From positions 434,001 through 498,000 of the forward strand of contig CAWDXZ010000002.1 of the NCBI GenBank assembly GCA_963806455.1: DNA of 64,000 nucleotides, written 5' to 3'. Source of the DNA: Bog-756 sp963806455 (GTDB taxonomy: Bacteria; Actinomycetota; Acidimicrobiia; Acidimicrobiales; RAAP-2). The position numbers and the translations under genes are program-made. Below the pieces are notes generated by a model. It had not been told where the DNA came from. It searched no databases and was given only the letters and a program-made list of their open reading frames with translations. Below are positions 51,321 through 59,700 of this stretch, piece by piece. Position 1 is the first letter of the stretch. Every line of letters begins with the position of its first letter.

Positions 51321-52163
51321 GTGACGGCAGCGAAGAAGGCGGCACGGTCCGCGCCCGGCAAGGCCACCCCGGCGGGGAGGCGCGCCCCCACGCGGGCCGC
51401 ACCGGCGGCCCGGAAGCCGGGCGCCGGCACGGGCAAGTCGAGCGCCAAGCGGGCGGCACCGGCGATCAAGAAGCCGGCGGCGGTGACCAAGAAGGTGGTC
51501 CGGACGAAGAAGGCGACGGCGGTCAAGAAGGCGCCCCCCGTCAAGAAGGCGGCCCCCGTCAAGAAGGCGGCCCCCGTCAAGAAGGTGGCCCCCGTCAAGA
51601 AGGCGGCCCCCGTCAAGAAGGCGGCCCCCGTCAAGAAGGCCGCCCCCGTCAAGAAGGCGGCCCCCGTCAAGAAGGCGGCCCCCGTCAAGAAGGCCGCCCC
51701 GGCGGCCAGAAAGCCGGCACCCCCGAAGAAGGCCGCCCCCGTCAAGAAGGCCGCCCCCGTGCCCAAGCGGCCCACCGTCGGCCCCTACGCCAAGGAGCAG
51801 AAGTTCCTCGACGAGCAGCGGGGGCTGCTGTTCGTCGAGCGCTCCGTGTACGACGGGCAGGCCCATGACCTGCGGGCCGAGGCGGATTCTCTGGCCCTCG
51901 AAAGGGAGCCCGGGGACGTCCAGTTCGATGAGGAGTCGGGGGAGGGGGGCACGGTGACCGTCGACCGCGAGCGGAACCTGGCCCTGTCGGCCCAGGCGTC
52001 GGCGGCGGTCGAGGAGATCGACGATGCCCTGCGCAAGATCGAGCGCAAGACCTACGGGGCGTGCGAGCGCTGCCATCAGCCCATACCGAAGGCCCGGTTA
52101 CGCGCCCTGCCCTTCGCCCGTCTGTGCGTGGCCTGCAAGAGCGGCGGCCTGTCACGGCGCTGA
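51321..52163 (+). CDS. DksA/TraR-type zinc-finger protein with a histone-H1-like Lys/Pro/Ala tail
   Basis: 280 residues. Residues 1-150 are almost only Ala, Lys, Pro, Val and Arg, with ten (A/V)xPVKK units at 71-130, like the tails of histone H1-like and mycobacterial HupB proteins that coat DNA. After residue 150 a helical segment precedes a four-Cys zinc finger (CERC and CVAC separated by IPKARLRALPFARL), the DksA/TraR type that enters the RNA polymerase secondary channel. It may link DNA or RNA binding to transcription control. A perfect AAGGAGG fixes the GTG start. Confidence 0.85.
   Translation: MTAAKKAARSAPGKATPAGRRAPTRAAPAARKPGAGTGKSSAKRAAPAIKKPAAVTKKVVRTKKATAVKKAPPVKKAAPVKKAAPVKKVAPVKKAAPVKKAAPVKKAAPVKKAAPVKKAAPVKKAAPAARKPAPPKKAAPVKKAAPVPKRPTVGPYAKEQKFLDEQRGLLFVERSVYDGQAHDLRAEADSLALEREPGDVQFDEESGEGGTVTVDRERNLALSAQASAAVEEIDDALRKIERKTYGACERCHQPIPKARLRALPFARLCVACKSGGLSRR
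51531..51710 (+). repeat. 18-bp tandem coding repeat (ten units)
   Basis: Ten 18-bp units of the form GCG GCC CCC GTC AAG AAG, nearly identical even at third positions (only GCG/GCC changes and single units with CCC or GTG). Such uniformity implies recent expansion or ongoing gene conversion. Confidence 0.85.
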
Positions 52164-52174
52164 CCGACGGCTCC

Positions 52175-52660
52175 ATGGGGATCGCCTCGAACCCCGGGGG
52201 CGCCGTCGGGGCCCGGCGCGCCCTGGCGGCGGCGGCGGTGACCGGCGCGGTGGTGGCGGCCGACCAGCTGAGCAAGTGGTGGGCGGTCACCCGTCTGGCC
52301 CAGGGACCCGTCCATCTCGTCGGAACCCTCGACCTGGAGCTGGCCCGGAACTCCGGCGCCTCGTTCAGCCTGTTCCAGGGGAAGGCGTTCATCCTCGTCC
52401 CGGTGGCCGTGGTGCTGGTCGGCGTGCTGGCCATCATGATCTGGCGCGCCCCCACCACCGGCCGGGCCGCGGTCCTCGGGCTCATCCTGGGTGGGGCGCT
52501 GGGCAATCTGTGCGATCGCCTGTTCCGGGGAGACCACGGCGCGGTGGTGGACTTCGTAGCCCTGCACTTCTGGCCGACGTTCAACCTGGCCGACGCATCC
52601 ATCGTGGTCGGGTGCGGGTTGCTGATCGTCTCGCTGGTGCGGTCGCCCCGCCGCCCGTGA
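52175..52660 (+). CDS. lspA: Lipoprotein signal peptidase
   Basis: Cleaves the signal peptide of prolipoproteins in the membrane. Four membrane helices. DQLSKWWAV, the motif ARNSGASFSLF, and the two catalytic Asp in NLCDRLFRG and FNLADASIVVG are diagnostic. 161 residues from ATG 52175. It follows the DksA-type gene by 11 nt and overlaps rluD by 4 bp, a pairing common in bacteria. Confidence 0.94.
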   Translation: MGIASNPGGAVGARRALAAAAVTGAVVAADQLSKWWAVTRLAQGPVHLVGTLDLELARNSGASFSLFQGKAFILVPVAVVLVGVLAIMIWRAPTTGRAAVLGLILGGALGNLCDRLFRGDHGAVVDFVALHFWPTFNLADASIVVGCGLLIVSLVRSPRRP

Positions 52661-53601
52661 CCCCCATCGACGTGGTCGTCCCGGGGTCCCTCGACGGCGT
52701 CCGCCTGGACAAGGCGGTGGCGCTGGTGGCGAACCTGTCCCGCGCCTCGGTCGACCGGCTGGTGGTCGAGGGTCGGGTGGCGGTCGACGGGACGACGGTG
52801 CGCAGCCGCCGGACGGTGCTGCGCCCCGGGCAACGTCTTCGGGTCGACCCGGAGCCGGCCACCGGCGGCGGGCCGCCCCCGGGCGACCCGGCCGTGGCCT
52901 TCACGGTGGTCCACGAGGACGCCGCCGTCATCGTGGTGGACAAGCCGGCCGGCCTGGTGGTCCACCCCGGAGCCGGGCACCGGGATGGAACCCTGGTCAA
53001 CGGGTTGCTGGCCCGGTATCCCGACCTCGGCGGGATGGCCGCCGAGGGCGCCTCCGACCTGACGCGCCCGGGCATCGTGCACCGCCTGGACCGGGGGACG
53101 TCCGGCCTCCTGGTGGTGGCCCGGACACCGGGCGCCTACCGCTCGCTGGTGGACCAGCTGGCCGGCCGGCGGGTGTCCCGCGGCTACGAGGCCCTGGTGA
53201 TCGGGACGGTGGACGGCGAGGCGGGGGTGGTGGACGCCCCCATCGGGCGGTCGGTGAGCGCCCCGACCCGCATGGCGGTCTCCCGCAAGGGCAAGCCGGC
53301 CCGGACCCGCTACCAGGTGGTGAAGCGCTTCAGTCTCCCGGCCGCCGCCACGCTGCTCGGCGTGGCCCTCGACACCGGCCGCACCCATCAGATCCGGGTC
53401 CACCTCTCGGCCATCGGGCACCCGGTGGTGGGTGACGACGTCTACGGGCGGGGCCGGTCGCTGCCCGGCCCGGCCCTCGCCCGACCCTTCCTGCACGCCG
53501 TGTCCCTGGCTTTCGAGCACCCGGCCACCGGTGAGCCGGTCTCCTTCGAGTCACCGCTCCCCGAGGACCTCTCCCGGCAGCTGGCCGCGTTGGGCGGCTG
53601 A
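52657..53601 (+). CDS. 23S rRNA pseudouridine synthase, RluD-like
   Basis: 314 residues. An N-terminal S4 RNA-binding domain (RLDKAVALVANLSRASVDRLV) precedes the RluA-family catalytic domain with HRLDRGTSGL (catalytic Asp) and DTGRTHQIRVH. Actinobacterial members modify large-subunit rRNA, but the exact uridine cannot be read from sequence. Overlaps lspA (GTGA) and converges with the sigma-factor gene. Confidence 0.92.
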   Translation: MTPIDVVVPGSLDGVRLDKAVALVANLSRASVDRLVVEGRVAVDGTTVRSRRTVLRPGQRLRVDPEPATGGGPPPGDPAVAFTVVHEDAAVIVVDKPAGLVVHPGAGHRDGTLVNGLLARYPDLGGMAAEGASDLTRPGIVHRLDRGTSGLLVVARTPGAYRSLVDQLAGRRVSRGYEALVIGTVDGEAGVVDAPIGRSVSAPTRMAVSRKGKPARTRYQVVKRFSLPAAATLLGVALDTGRTHQIRVHLSAIGHPVVGDDVYGRGRSLPGPALARPFLHAVSLAFEHPATGEPVSFESPLPEDLSRQLAALGG

Positions 53602-53623
53602 GCGGGAGGGGGCTCAGGCCGCC
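53593..53623. terminator. Bidirectional hairpin between rluD and the sigma-factor gene
   Basis: GGCGGCTGAGC (53593-53603) pairs with GCTCAGGCCGCC (53612-53623), one G bulged. The stem includes both stop codons of the convergent genes and could end transcription from either side. Confidence 0.55.
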
Positions 53624-54537
53624 TGGTGGGCTGCCTCCAGCATGTCGCTGTCGCCCAGGACCTCGAGGGCTTCGGCCTCGGCCTGGCGCACCTTGCGCAC
53701 GCCGATCCCGAGCCGCTCGGCCGTCGTCTGCAACGAGGCCGGGTCGCTCCCGTCGAACCCGAAGCGGTGGCGGATGACCTTGCGCTGCAGATCAGTGAGG
53801 CGGTCCACGGCCTGGCGCACCAGGTCGAGGGTCAGCTCGGAGGCCACCTCGTCCTCGAAGTCGTTGAGGTCGGTCGAGACCAGGTCGCCCAGGGTGGCGG
53901 TCGAGTCGGTGGTGGCCGGCTGGTCCAGACTGGCCACGACCCGGGCCAGCCGGGCCAGGTCGGAACGCACCTCGGCGGTGGTGTTGGTGGCCTCGTCCAG
54001 CTCGTCGTCGGTCGGGGGTCGCTGGTACTGGTGGGTGAGCTCCCACTGGGCCGCGTCCACCTGCTGGTTGCGCTCGGCGACCTCCATGGGCAGCCGGATC
54101 GTGCGTCCGTGCTGCTGGACGGCCCGCTGCAGGGCCTGGCGGATCCACCAGGTGGCATACGTCGAGAACCGGAAGCCCCGCTCCCAGTCGAACTTGTCCA
54201 CCGCCCGCATGAGGCCGAAGGTGCCCTCCTGGATGAGATCGGGGAGGTCCACGCCGCGGTCCTGGTAGCGCCGGGCCCAGTGGACCACCAGCCGCAGGTT
54301 GGCCGCCACCATCTCGCGACGGGCACCGTCGTCACCGGCCGACACCCGCTTGGCCAGCTCGGTCTGGGCCTCGTGGTCGGGCAGTGGATGGTGGTCGAGA
54401 TCCCGGAGGAAGAGGCCCAGGCTGTCGGCGTCGCTGCCCCGGTTCCGGCCGACGCGCGCATCCGCCCCGGCGCCGCCGCGGCCCGGACGTCCCGTCGTCT
54501 TCTGGTCGTTGTCCCTACTCACCGTACGAGCTGTCAT
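53614..54537 (-). CDS. RNA polymerase sigma factor, sigma-70 group 2 (SigB/HrdD-like)
   Basis: 307 residues. Region 1.2 is present (DSLGLFLRDLDHHPLP); regions 2.1-2.4 follow with NLRLVVHWARRYQDRG, DLIQEGTFGLMRAVDKFDWERG and FSTYATWWIRQA, then region 3 and a region 4 helix-turn-helix (TTAERLGIGVRKVRQAE). The N-terminal extension of the housekeeping factor is lacking, so this is a stress or stationary-phase relative. The ATG at 54537 has GAGGAGAGGG before it. A SigR/SigH-type promoter lies upstream. Confidence 0.9.
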   Translation of the reverse strand: MTARTVSRDNDQKTTGRPGRGGAGADARVGRNRGSDADSLGLFLRDLDHHPLPDHEAQTELAKRVSAGDDGARREMVAANLRLVVHWARRYQDRGVDLPDLIQEGTFGLMRAVDKFDWERGFRFSTYATWWIRQALQRAVQQHGRTIRLPMEVAERNQQVDAAQWELTHQYQRPPTDDELDEATNTTAEVRSDLARLARVVASLDQPATTDSTATLGDLVSTDLNDFEDEVASELTLDLVRQAVDRLTDLQRKVIRHRFGFDGSDPASLQTTAERLGIGVRKVRQAEAEALEVLGDSDMLEAAHQAA

Positions 54538-54577
54538 CCCTCTCCTCATGCATCGTCACCGGGCCCACGGAACCTGT

Positions 54578-54603
54578 AACGCCGAGTTCGGCCCGGACAT
54601 TCC
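54578..54603 (-). promoter_or_regulatory. SigR/SigH-type (ECF) promoter of the sigma-factor gene
   Basis: Reading leftward: GGAAT (54603-54599), exactly 18 nt, GTT (54580-54578). This is the published consensus for the thiol-oxidative-stress factors SigR of Streptomyces and SigH of mycobacteria. Transcription would start about 35 nt before the ATG. Confidence 0.65.
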
Positions 54604-54611
54604 ATCAATGT

Positions 54612-54623
54612 CATTCCGGAATG
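54612..54623. promoter_or_regulatory. 12-bp palindrome in the divergent sigma/phosphatase region
   Basis: CATTCCGGAATG is a perfect palindrome. CATTCC also occurs at 54598-54603, 14 bp to the left. It could be a repressor site, or one arm may simply be a second GGAAT element. Confidence 0.45.
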
Positions 54624-54693
54624 TCGCTCCGGGCCGCCGGTCCGTCCGGCGGTTCGGTTGCGCACCAGCTCTTCGGAGTGTTCCCCTGTCCGG

Positions 54694-55269
54694 ATGAGCG
54701 AAAACAACCGACGTCTGCTGCTGATCCGCCACGGCGAGACCGAGTGGAGCCGCAGTGGCCGTCACACCGGGCGCACCGACCTGCCCCTCCTACCCGAGGG
54801 CGAGGCCCAGGCCCGAGCCCTGCGGCCCCGGGTGGCCGCCTTCGCGTCGGCCACCGTCCTCACCAGCCCCCTGCGCCGGGCCCGGGACACCTGCGACCTG
54901 GTCGGCCTGGGTGACCACGCCGTCGTCGACCCGGACCTGGCCGAGTGGGACTACGGCTCCTACGAGGGACGGACCACGCCCGAGATCCGGGCGGAGCGAC
55001 CCGGCTGGGACCTCTTCGAGGACGGGGTGCCGGACGGCGAGAGCCCCGCCGACGTCGTGCGGCGGGTGGACCGGGTCATCGCCCGGGTGCGGGCCGCCCC
55101 CGGTGACGCGGTCTGCGTGGCCCATGCCCACGTGCTTCGGGTCCTCGGGGCCCGGTGGATCGGGCTCGATACCACCGGCGGCCGGCACTTCCGCCTGGAG
55201 CCCTGCTCGCTCAGCGAGCTCGGGTGGGAACGGGAGCACCCCGTCATCGCCTCCTGGGACTGCACCTGA
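54694..55269 (+). CDS. Histidine phosphatase family protein (phosphoglycerate mutase-like)
   Basis: 191 residues. LLIRHGETEWS carries the catalytic His, TSPLRRARDT the Arg pocket and VAHAHVLRVLGARW the second His. EWDYGSYEGRT has the Glu/Asp general acid. The family covers phosphoglycerate mutases, sugar phosphatases and cobalamin enzymes; the substrate is unknown. It diverges from the sigma-factor gene. Confidence 0.85.
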   Translation: MSENNRRLLLIRHGETEWSRSGRHTGRTDLPLLPEGEAQARALRPRVAAFASATVLTSPLRRARDTCDLVGLGDHAVVDPDLAEWDYGSYEGRTTPEIRAERPGWDLFEDGVPDGESPADVVRRVDRVIARVRAAPGDAVCVAHAHVLRVLGARWIGLDTTGGRHFRLEPCSLSELGWEREHPVIASWDCT

Positions 55270-55303
55270 GCGGCCGACCGGCCCCCGGGACGAGGCCGGG
55301 GGC

Positions 55304-55753
55304 TCAGCCTGCGCTCTGGCGCAGGACGGGCATGCGGCCCTGGGAGCGGGCCACCATGTCGGCCAGGTTGAACGATTCGAGGTGGGTGCGCATGTGCTCG
55401 CCCACGTCGGCCCACACGGCGAGGAGCACGCACTGGCCCTCGTGATCGCAGGCCCCGTTCTCGTGGGGCAGTCCGAAGTCGCCGGCCACGATGGGGCCGT
55501 CGACGGCCGAGACGATCTGGGACAGGGTGATCTCCTCGGGTGGGCGGGCCAGCACGTACCCACCACCCACGCCGCGCTTCGATCGCACCAGACCGGCACC
55601 CTTGAGGGCCAGGAGGATCTGCTCGAGATAGGGCTGGGGGAGTCCGGTGCGCTCGGCGATGTCCCGGACCGCCGTCGGCCCCTCGCCATCGGTGTGCAGG
55701 GCCAGCGACAGGAGGGCACGGCTGGCATAGTCACCCCGGGTCGAGACCTTCAC
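55304..55753 (-). CDS. Rrf2-family transcriptional regulator
   Basis: 149 residues with the Rrf2 winged helix (YASRALLSLALH, DIAERTGLPQPYLEQIL, GVGGGYVLARP). Sensor members bind an Fe-S cluster through three cysteines; here only two are seen (CDHEGQC, C-x5-C) and the third expected position is filled by Trp or Ala. It may bind a different cluster or none. No suf or isc genes are nearby. GTG start behind a leaderless-type -10 box. Confidence 0.88.
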   Translation of the reverse strand: MKVSTRGDYASRALLSLALHTDGEGPTAVRDIAERTGLPQPYLEQILLALKGAGLVRSKRGVGGGYVLARPPEEITLSQIVSAVDGPIVAGDFGLPHENGACDHEGQCVLLAVWADVGEHMRTHLESFNLADMVARSQGRMPVLRQSAG

Positions 55754-55759
55754 GCGCCC

Positions 55760-55765
55760 ATGCTA
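55760..55765 (-). promoter_or_regulatory. -10 box TAGCAT of the Rrf2 gene
   Basis: Reading leftward, TAGCAT ends 6 nt before the GTG at 55753, with no ribosome binding site between: a leaderless arrangement. Confidence 0.45.
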
Positions 55766-55842
55766 TTGCCTGGAGGACCCCGAGGAGCGGTGATCGGCGG
55801 CCGCGGCAGCCCCTCGGGCGCCGTCGACCGGGCCGGGGCCGG

Positions 55843-56517
55843 TCAGCGACCGCCCAGCCGGCCGCCGGCCAGGTCCTCGGCCATGGCCCAGCCGAAGACC
55901 ACCAGCCTCCCACCGGCGCCGGCGTCGACCTTGTCGAAGAAGGCGCACACGTCGGAGGGGGCGTTGGCCTTCGGGCTGGTGAAGTCGAAGCCCCCGGCCT
56001 CGCACCCGTCGCCGGACACCACGAAGGTGCGGTCGTCGATCCGACCGTCGGCGCCGAACCGCTTGGCCAGGCGCCGGCCCCAGGCCCGCTCCTCGCCGGT
56101 GGCCTTGTGGTCGGCTCCGGGCACCACGTCGGTGAGCCCGGCGAAGGCCCGGTAGCCTTCGGCCGCCAGGAGCCGGGTTCCGACCAGGACGTCCTCGTCC
56201 GGGAAGGCCAGCAGGGCCCGGCGGTACTTGTCGCCCATCATGGCCCGGAGCACGGTGTCGGCCCGGGAGGTGCGGTCCACGGTGGCCAGGCCGATGAGGA
56301 GGGACGGCGTGCCGCCGATGCGCTCCAGCGTGGAGAAGGAGTAGCCGCGCAGCCGGGCACCTTCCCGGGCCCGGGTGACCAGCACCCACTCCTCACGCTG
56401 TTTGGACAGGAACCCGATGTCGAACCGGGGTTCGCGCTCGGCGCAGAGGTCGGCCATCTCGACCAGCTCGGCGTCACTAATGGATGTGCAGTCCTTGGTC
56501 TCCACCTGGATGGACAT
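55843..56517 (-). CDS. Protein of unknown function, possibly acetyltransferase-like
   Basis: 224 residues, soluble. The alternation of GFLSKQREEWVLVTRAREGARLRGYS-like strands and helices (key segments VLVTRAREG, LRGYSFSTLERIGG, SLLIGLATVDRTSR) resembles a GNAT fold by eye, but I see no clear acyl-CoA loop. The C-terminal third (KANAPSDVCAFFDKV) is unassigned. On the same strand as dnaE and about 245 nt beyond its stop; a TAAAAT at 56654-56649 could be its -10, leaving a leader of about 125 nt. Confidence 0.6.
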   Translation of the reverse strand: MSIQVETKDCTSISDAELVEMADLCAEREPRFDIGFLSKQREEWVLVTRAREGARLRGYSFSTLERIGGTPSLLIGLATVDRTSRADTVLRAMMGDKYRRALLAFPDEDVLVGTRLLAAEGYRAFAGLTDVVPGADHKATGEERAWGRRLAKRFGADGRIDDRTFVVSGDGCEAGGFDFTSPKANAPSDVCAFFDKVDAGAGGRLVVFGWAMAEDLAGGRLGGR

Positions 56518-56763
56518 ATGCCGTTCCGTACTCCTCGGTCTCCCTGCGGCGTAAGCCGCCGGCCCGGGTCTGCCGCAGAACCCCCAGGTACCGCCCGACC
56601 CGGTGGGCGAGCGGATGTGCGGGCCTCCACGCCAGGAGCCGTCCCACGATTTTAAGGGATTTGGAGCCGCCTGTCGTATCCGCCAGTCCGGCCGGGTGTC
56701 GGCGCACCCGTCCGGGGCTTCCGCCGGGGCACCGAAAGGCCACTCCACCGGCCCCGAGGCGTG

Positions 56764-59700
56764 TCAGCGCTGGATGGCGTTGGGGCCGAGCAGGACCCGC
56801 AACTCGCCGATCAGGCCCCGCTGGCTGTCCACGTTGAACTCGGAGGGGAGCCGCAGCACCGTGTCGCCCACGTGGAGGAAGACCGGGGAGTCACCGGGGT
56901 GCTCGCGGAGCAGGCGCTTGAGCCCGTCGACCACCCGGTCGGTGAGGGCGTTGAGGGGCAGGGTCACCCGCAGGTCGCCGCAGCCCTCGAGGGACAGCTC
57001 GGGCCGCTTGACCTCCATGCACACCAGCTTCAGCCGGTCGTCCCGCAGGTCGACCCGGCCCTTGATGACGACCACCGCGTCATCGTCGAGCAGGGCGCCG
57101 TAGTCGGCCATGCACTTGGGGAAGACGAAGACCTCGATCGAGGCATTGAGGTCTTCGAGCACGAACGTGCCCATGAGGTCACCCTTCTTGGTGTACCGGC
57201 GGGTGAGCTCGGTCACCACCCCGCCGACCAGGCGCACCTGCCCCTCCCCTCCCGGGGCCCCGGGGCCGGCCGGCCCGGCCGGCCCGGCTGGCGACTCGGG
57301 ATCGATGTCCCGGAGCTCGGCCAGGGTGCAGTCGGTCAGGCGGGCCAGGGAGGCTTCGAGCCCCATCAGCGGATGGTCGCTGATGTAGAGCCCGAGCATC
57401 TCCTTCTCGAAGGCCAGGCGCTGCGACTTGTCGAACTCGGTGTCGGGGATGGGGAGCCGGGTGTCGCCGAACCCGCCGGCCTGGCCGTCGACCTCGGGCT
57501 CCAGCGAGGCGAACAACGACACCACCCCGGCGTCGTGCTCCCGACGGCGCTCGAGGGTCCGGTCCACGATCTCCTCGAAGGCCAGGCAGAGCCCGCGGCG
57601 GGGATGGCCGAGCGAGTCGAAGCCTCCCGCCTTGATGAGGGACTCGATGGTGCGCTTGTTGAGGACCGAGGGGTCGACCCGCTGACAGAAGTCGTAGAAG
57701 TCGGCGAACCGCCCGTGGGCCTCGCGCTCGGCGACGATGTGGGCGACCAGGCCCTCGCCGACATTGCGCACGGCGGCCAGCCCGAAGGTGATGGCGCCCG
57801 GGCCCGGGGCCGAGGAGCCCCCGGCGGCCCCGCCACCCGAGAAGTCGGCGGCGAAGTCGGACAACGACCGGTTGACGTCGGGCACCAGGACCTCGATGCC
57901 GAGTGACCGGCACTCGGCCAGGTAGACGGCCGTCTTGTCCTTGTTGTCCTTGACCGAGGTGAGCAGGCTGGCCAGGTACTCCACCGGATGGTGGGCCTTG
58001 AGCCAGGCCGTCTGGTAGGCGATGAACCCGTACCCGTAGGAATGCGATTTGTTGAAGGCGTAGTCGGCGAAGGGCTCGATGATGTCGAACAGCTGCGTCC
58101 CGAGCGCTTCCCCGTAGCCCTGCGCGGCGCAGCCGGCCACGAACTTCTCGCGCTCGGCCCGGATGAGGGCCCGGATCTTCTTGCCGCACGCCTTGCGCAG
58201 GTTGTCCGCCTCCGCCAGCGTGTAGCCGGCGAACTTCTGGGCCACCCGCATCACCGACTCCTGGTAGATCATGAGACCATAGGTCTCGGCCAGGATGTCC
58301 TCCAGGTCGGGGTGGAGGTAGCTGACCTGCTGGCGGCCGTTCTTTCGATCGGCATAGTCGCGGTGCATGTTCTGGGCCATCGGGCCCGGCCGGTACAGGG
58401 CGACCAGGGCGGCCACGTCGTCGAAGCTGGTCGGGGCCAGCGACCGCATCAGCGACCGCATCGGGCCCCCCTCCAGTTGGAAGACACCCATCGAATCACC
58501 CCGGCACAGCATGGCGAAGGTCTCGGGGTCGTCGAGGGGCACACGGTCGATGTCGGGCCGGGTGTCGGTGGACGCCTCGATGAGGTCGAGGGTCCGCTCG
58601 ATGACCGAGAGGTTGCGCAGCCCGAGGAAATCCATCTTCAGCAGCCCGAGCTCCTCGACCCCGTGCATCTCGTACTGGGTGACGATCGGAGCCGCCTCGG
58701 GGTCCTCCCCGTCCGGCTTGCGTTGGACGGGGACGTACTCGGTGAGCGGCTGGTCGGTGATGACGACGGCGGCGGCATGGATGCCGTCCTGGCGGCGCAG
58801 GCCCTCGAGACCCTTGGCCACGTCGATGACCCGGCGGGCCTCGGGGTCGGCGTCGTACATGGCCCGGAGCTCGGCGGCCGCCGAGAAGCCGTCCTCGTGG
58901 CCCTCGGTCCGGTCCAGGCAGGCGCTGAGCGGCGTGTCCCGTCCCATGAGGAGCGGCGGCATGGCCTTGGCGATCTTGTCCCCGACGATGTACGGGTAGC
59001 CGAGAACCCGGGCCGCATCCCGCACGGCCGCCCTGGCCTTGATGGTGGAGAAGGTCACGATCTGGGCCACGTGGTCCGGCCCGTACCGCTCGGCGGCGTA
59101 CCTGATCATGTCGCCCCGGTAGCGCTCGTCGAAGTCCATGTCGATGTCGGGCATCTGCATGCGGCCCGGGTTGAGGAAACGCTCGAAGAGGAGGTCGTAG
59201 CGGATGGGGTCGAGGTCGACGATCTGCAGGCAGTAGGCCACGCAGCATCCGGCCGCCGAGCCCCGGCCCGGGCCGACCCGGATCCGGCGGGAGCGGGCGA
59301 AGCGGATGAGGTCCCAGACCACGAGGAAGTAGGCGGAGAACCCCATGTCGGCGATGACCCCGAGCTCGTAGTCCATCCGGGTGGCCACCTCGGCGGGGAC
59401 GGGTACGCCGTAGCGCTCCTCCGCCCCGGCAAAGCTGAGGGCCCGCAGGTAGGCGGCGGCGCGCTGGTTGTAGTCCTCCCCGGTGAACTCGGGCGGCACC
59501 GGGAAGCGCGGCAGGCTCGGCCGTCCGAAGTCGATCTCGACGTTGGCCCGCTCGGCGATCAACAACGTGTTGTCACAGGCCTCGGGTAGTTCGGCGAAGA
59601 GGTGGCGCATCTCCGCCGCCGACTTGAGGTAGTGCTCCTCGCCCTCGAACTTGAACCGCTTCGGATCGTCGATGAGGGCCCCGGTCTGCACGCACAGCAG

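Noticed and set aside
51531..51710. Regular 18-bp repeats resembling a short CRISPR or minisatellite
   Set aside because: The units are contiguous without spacers, keep the reading frame and encode PVKK hexapeptides of the DksA-type protein.
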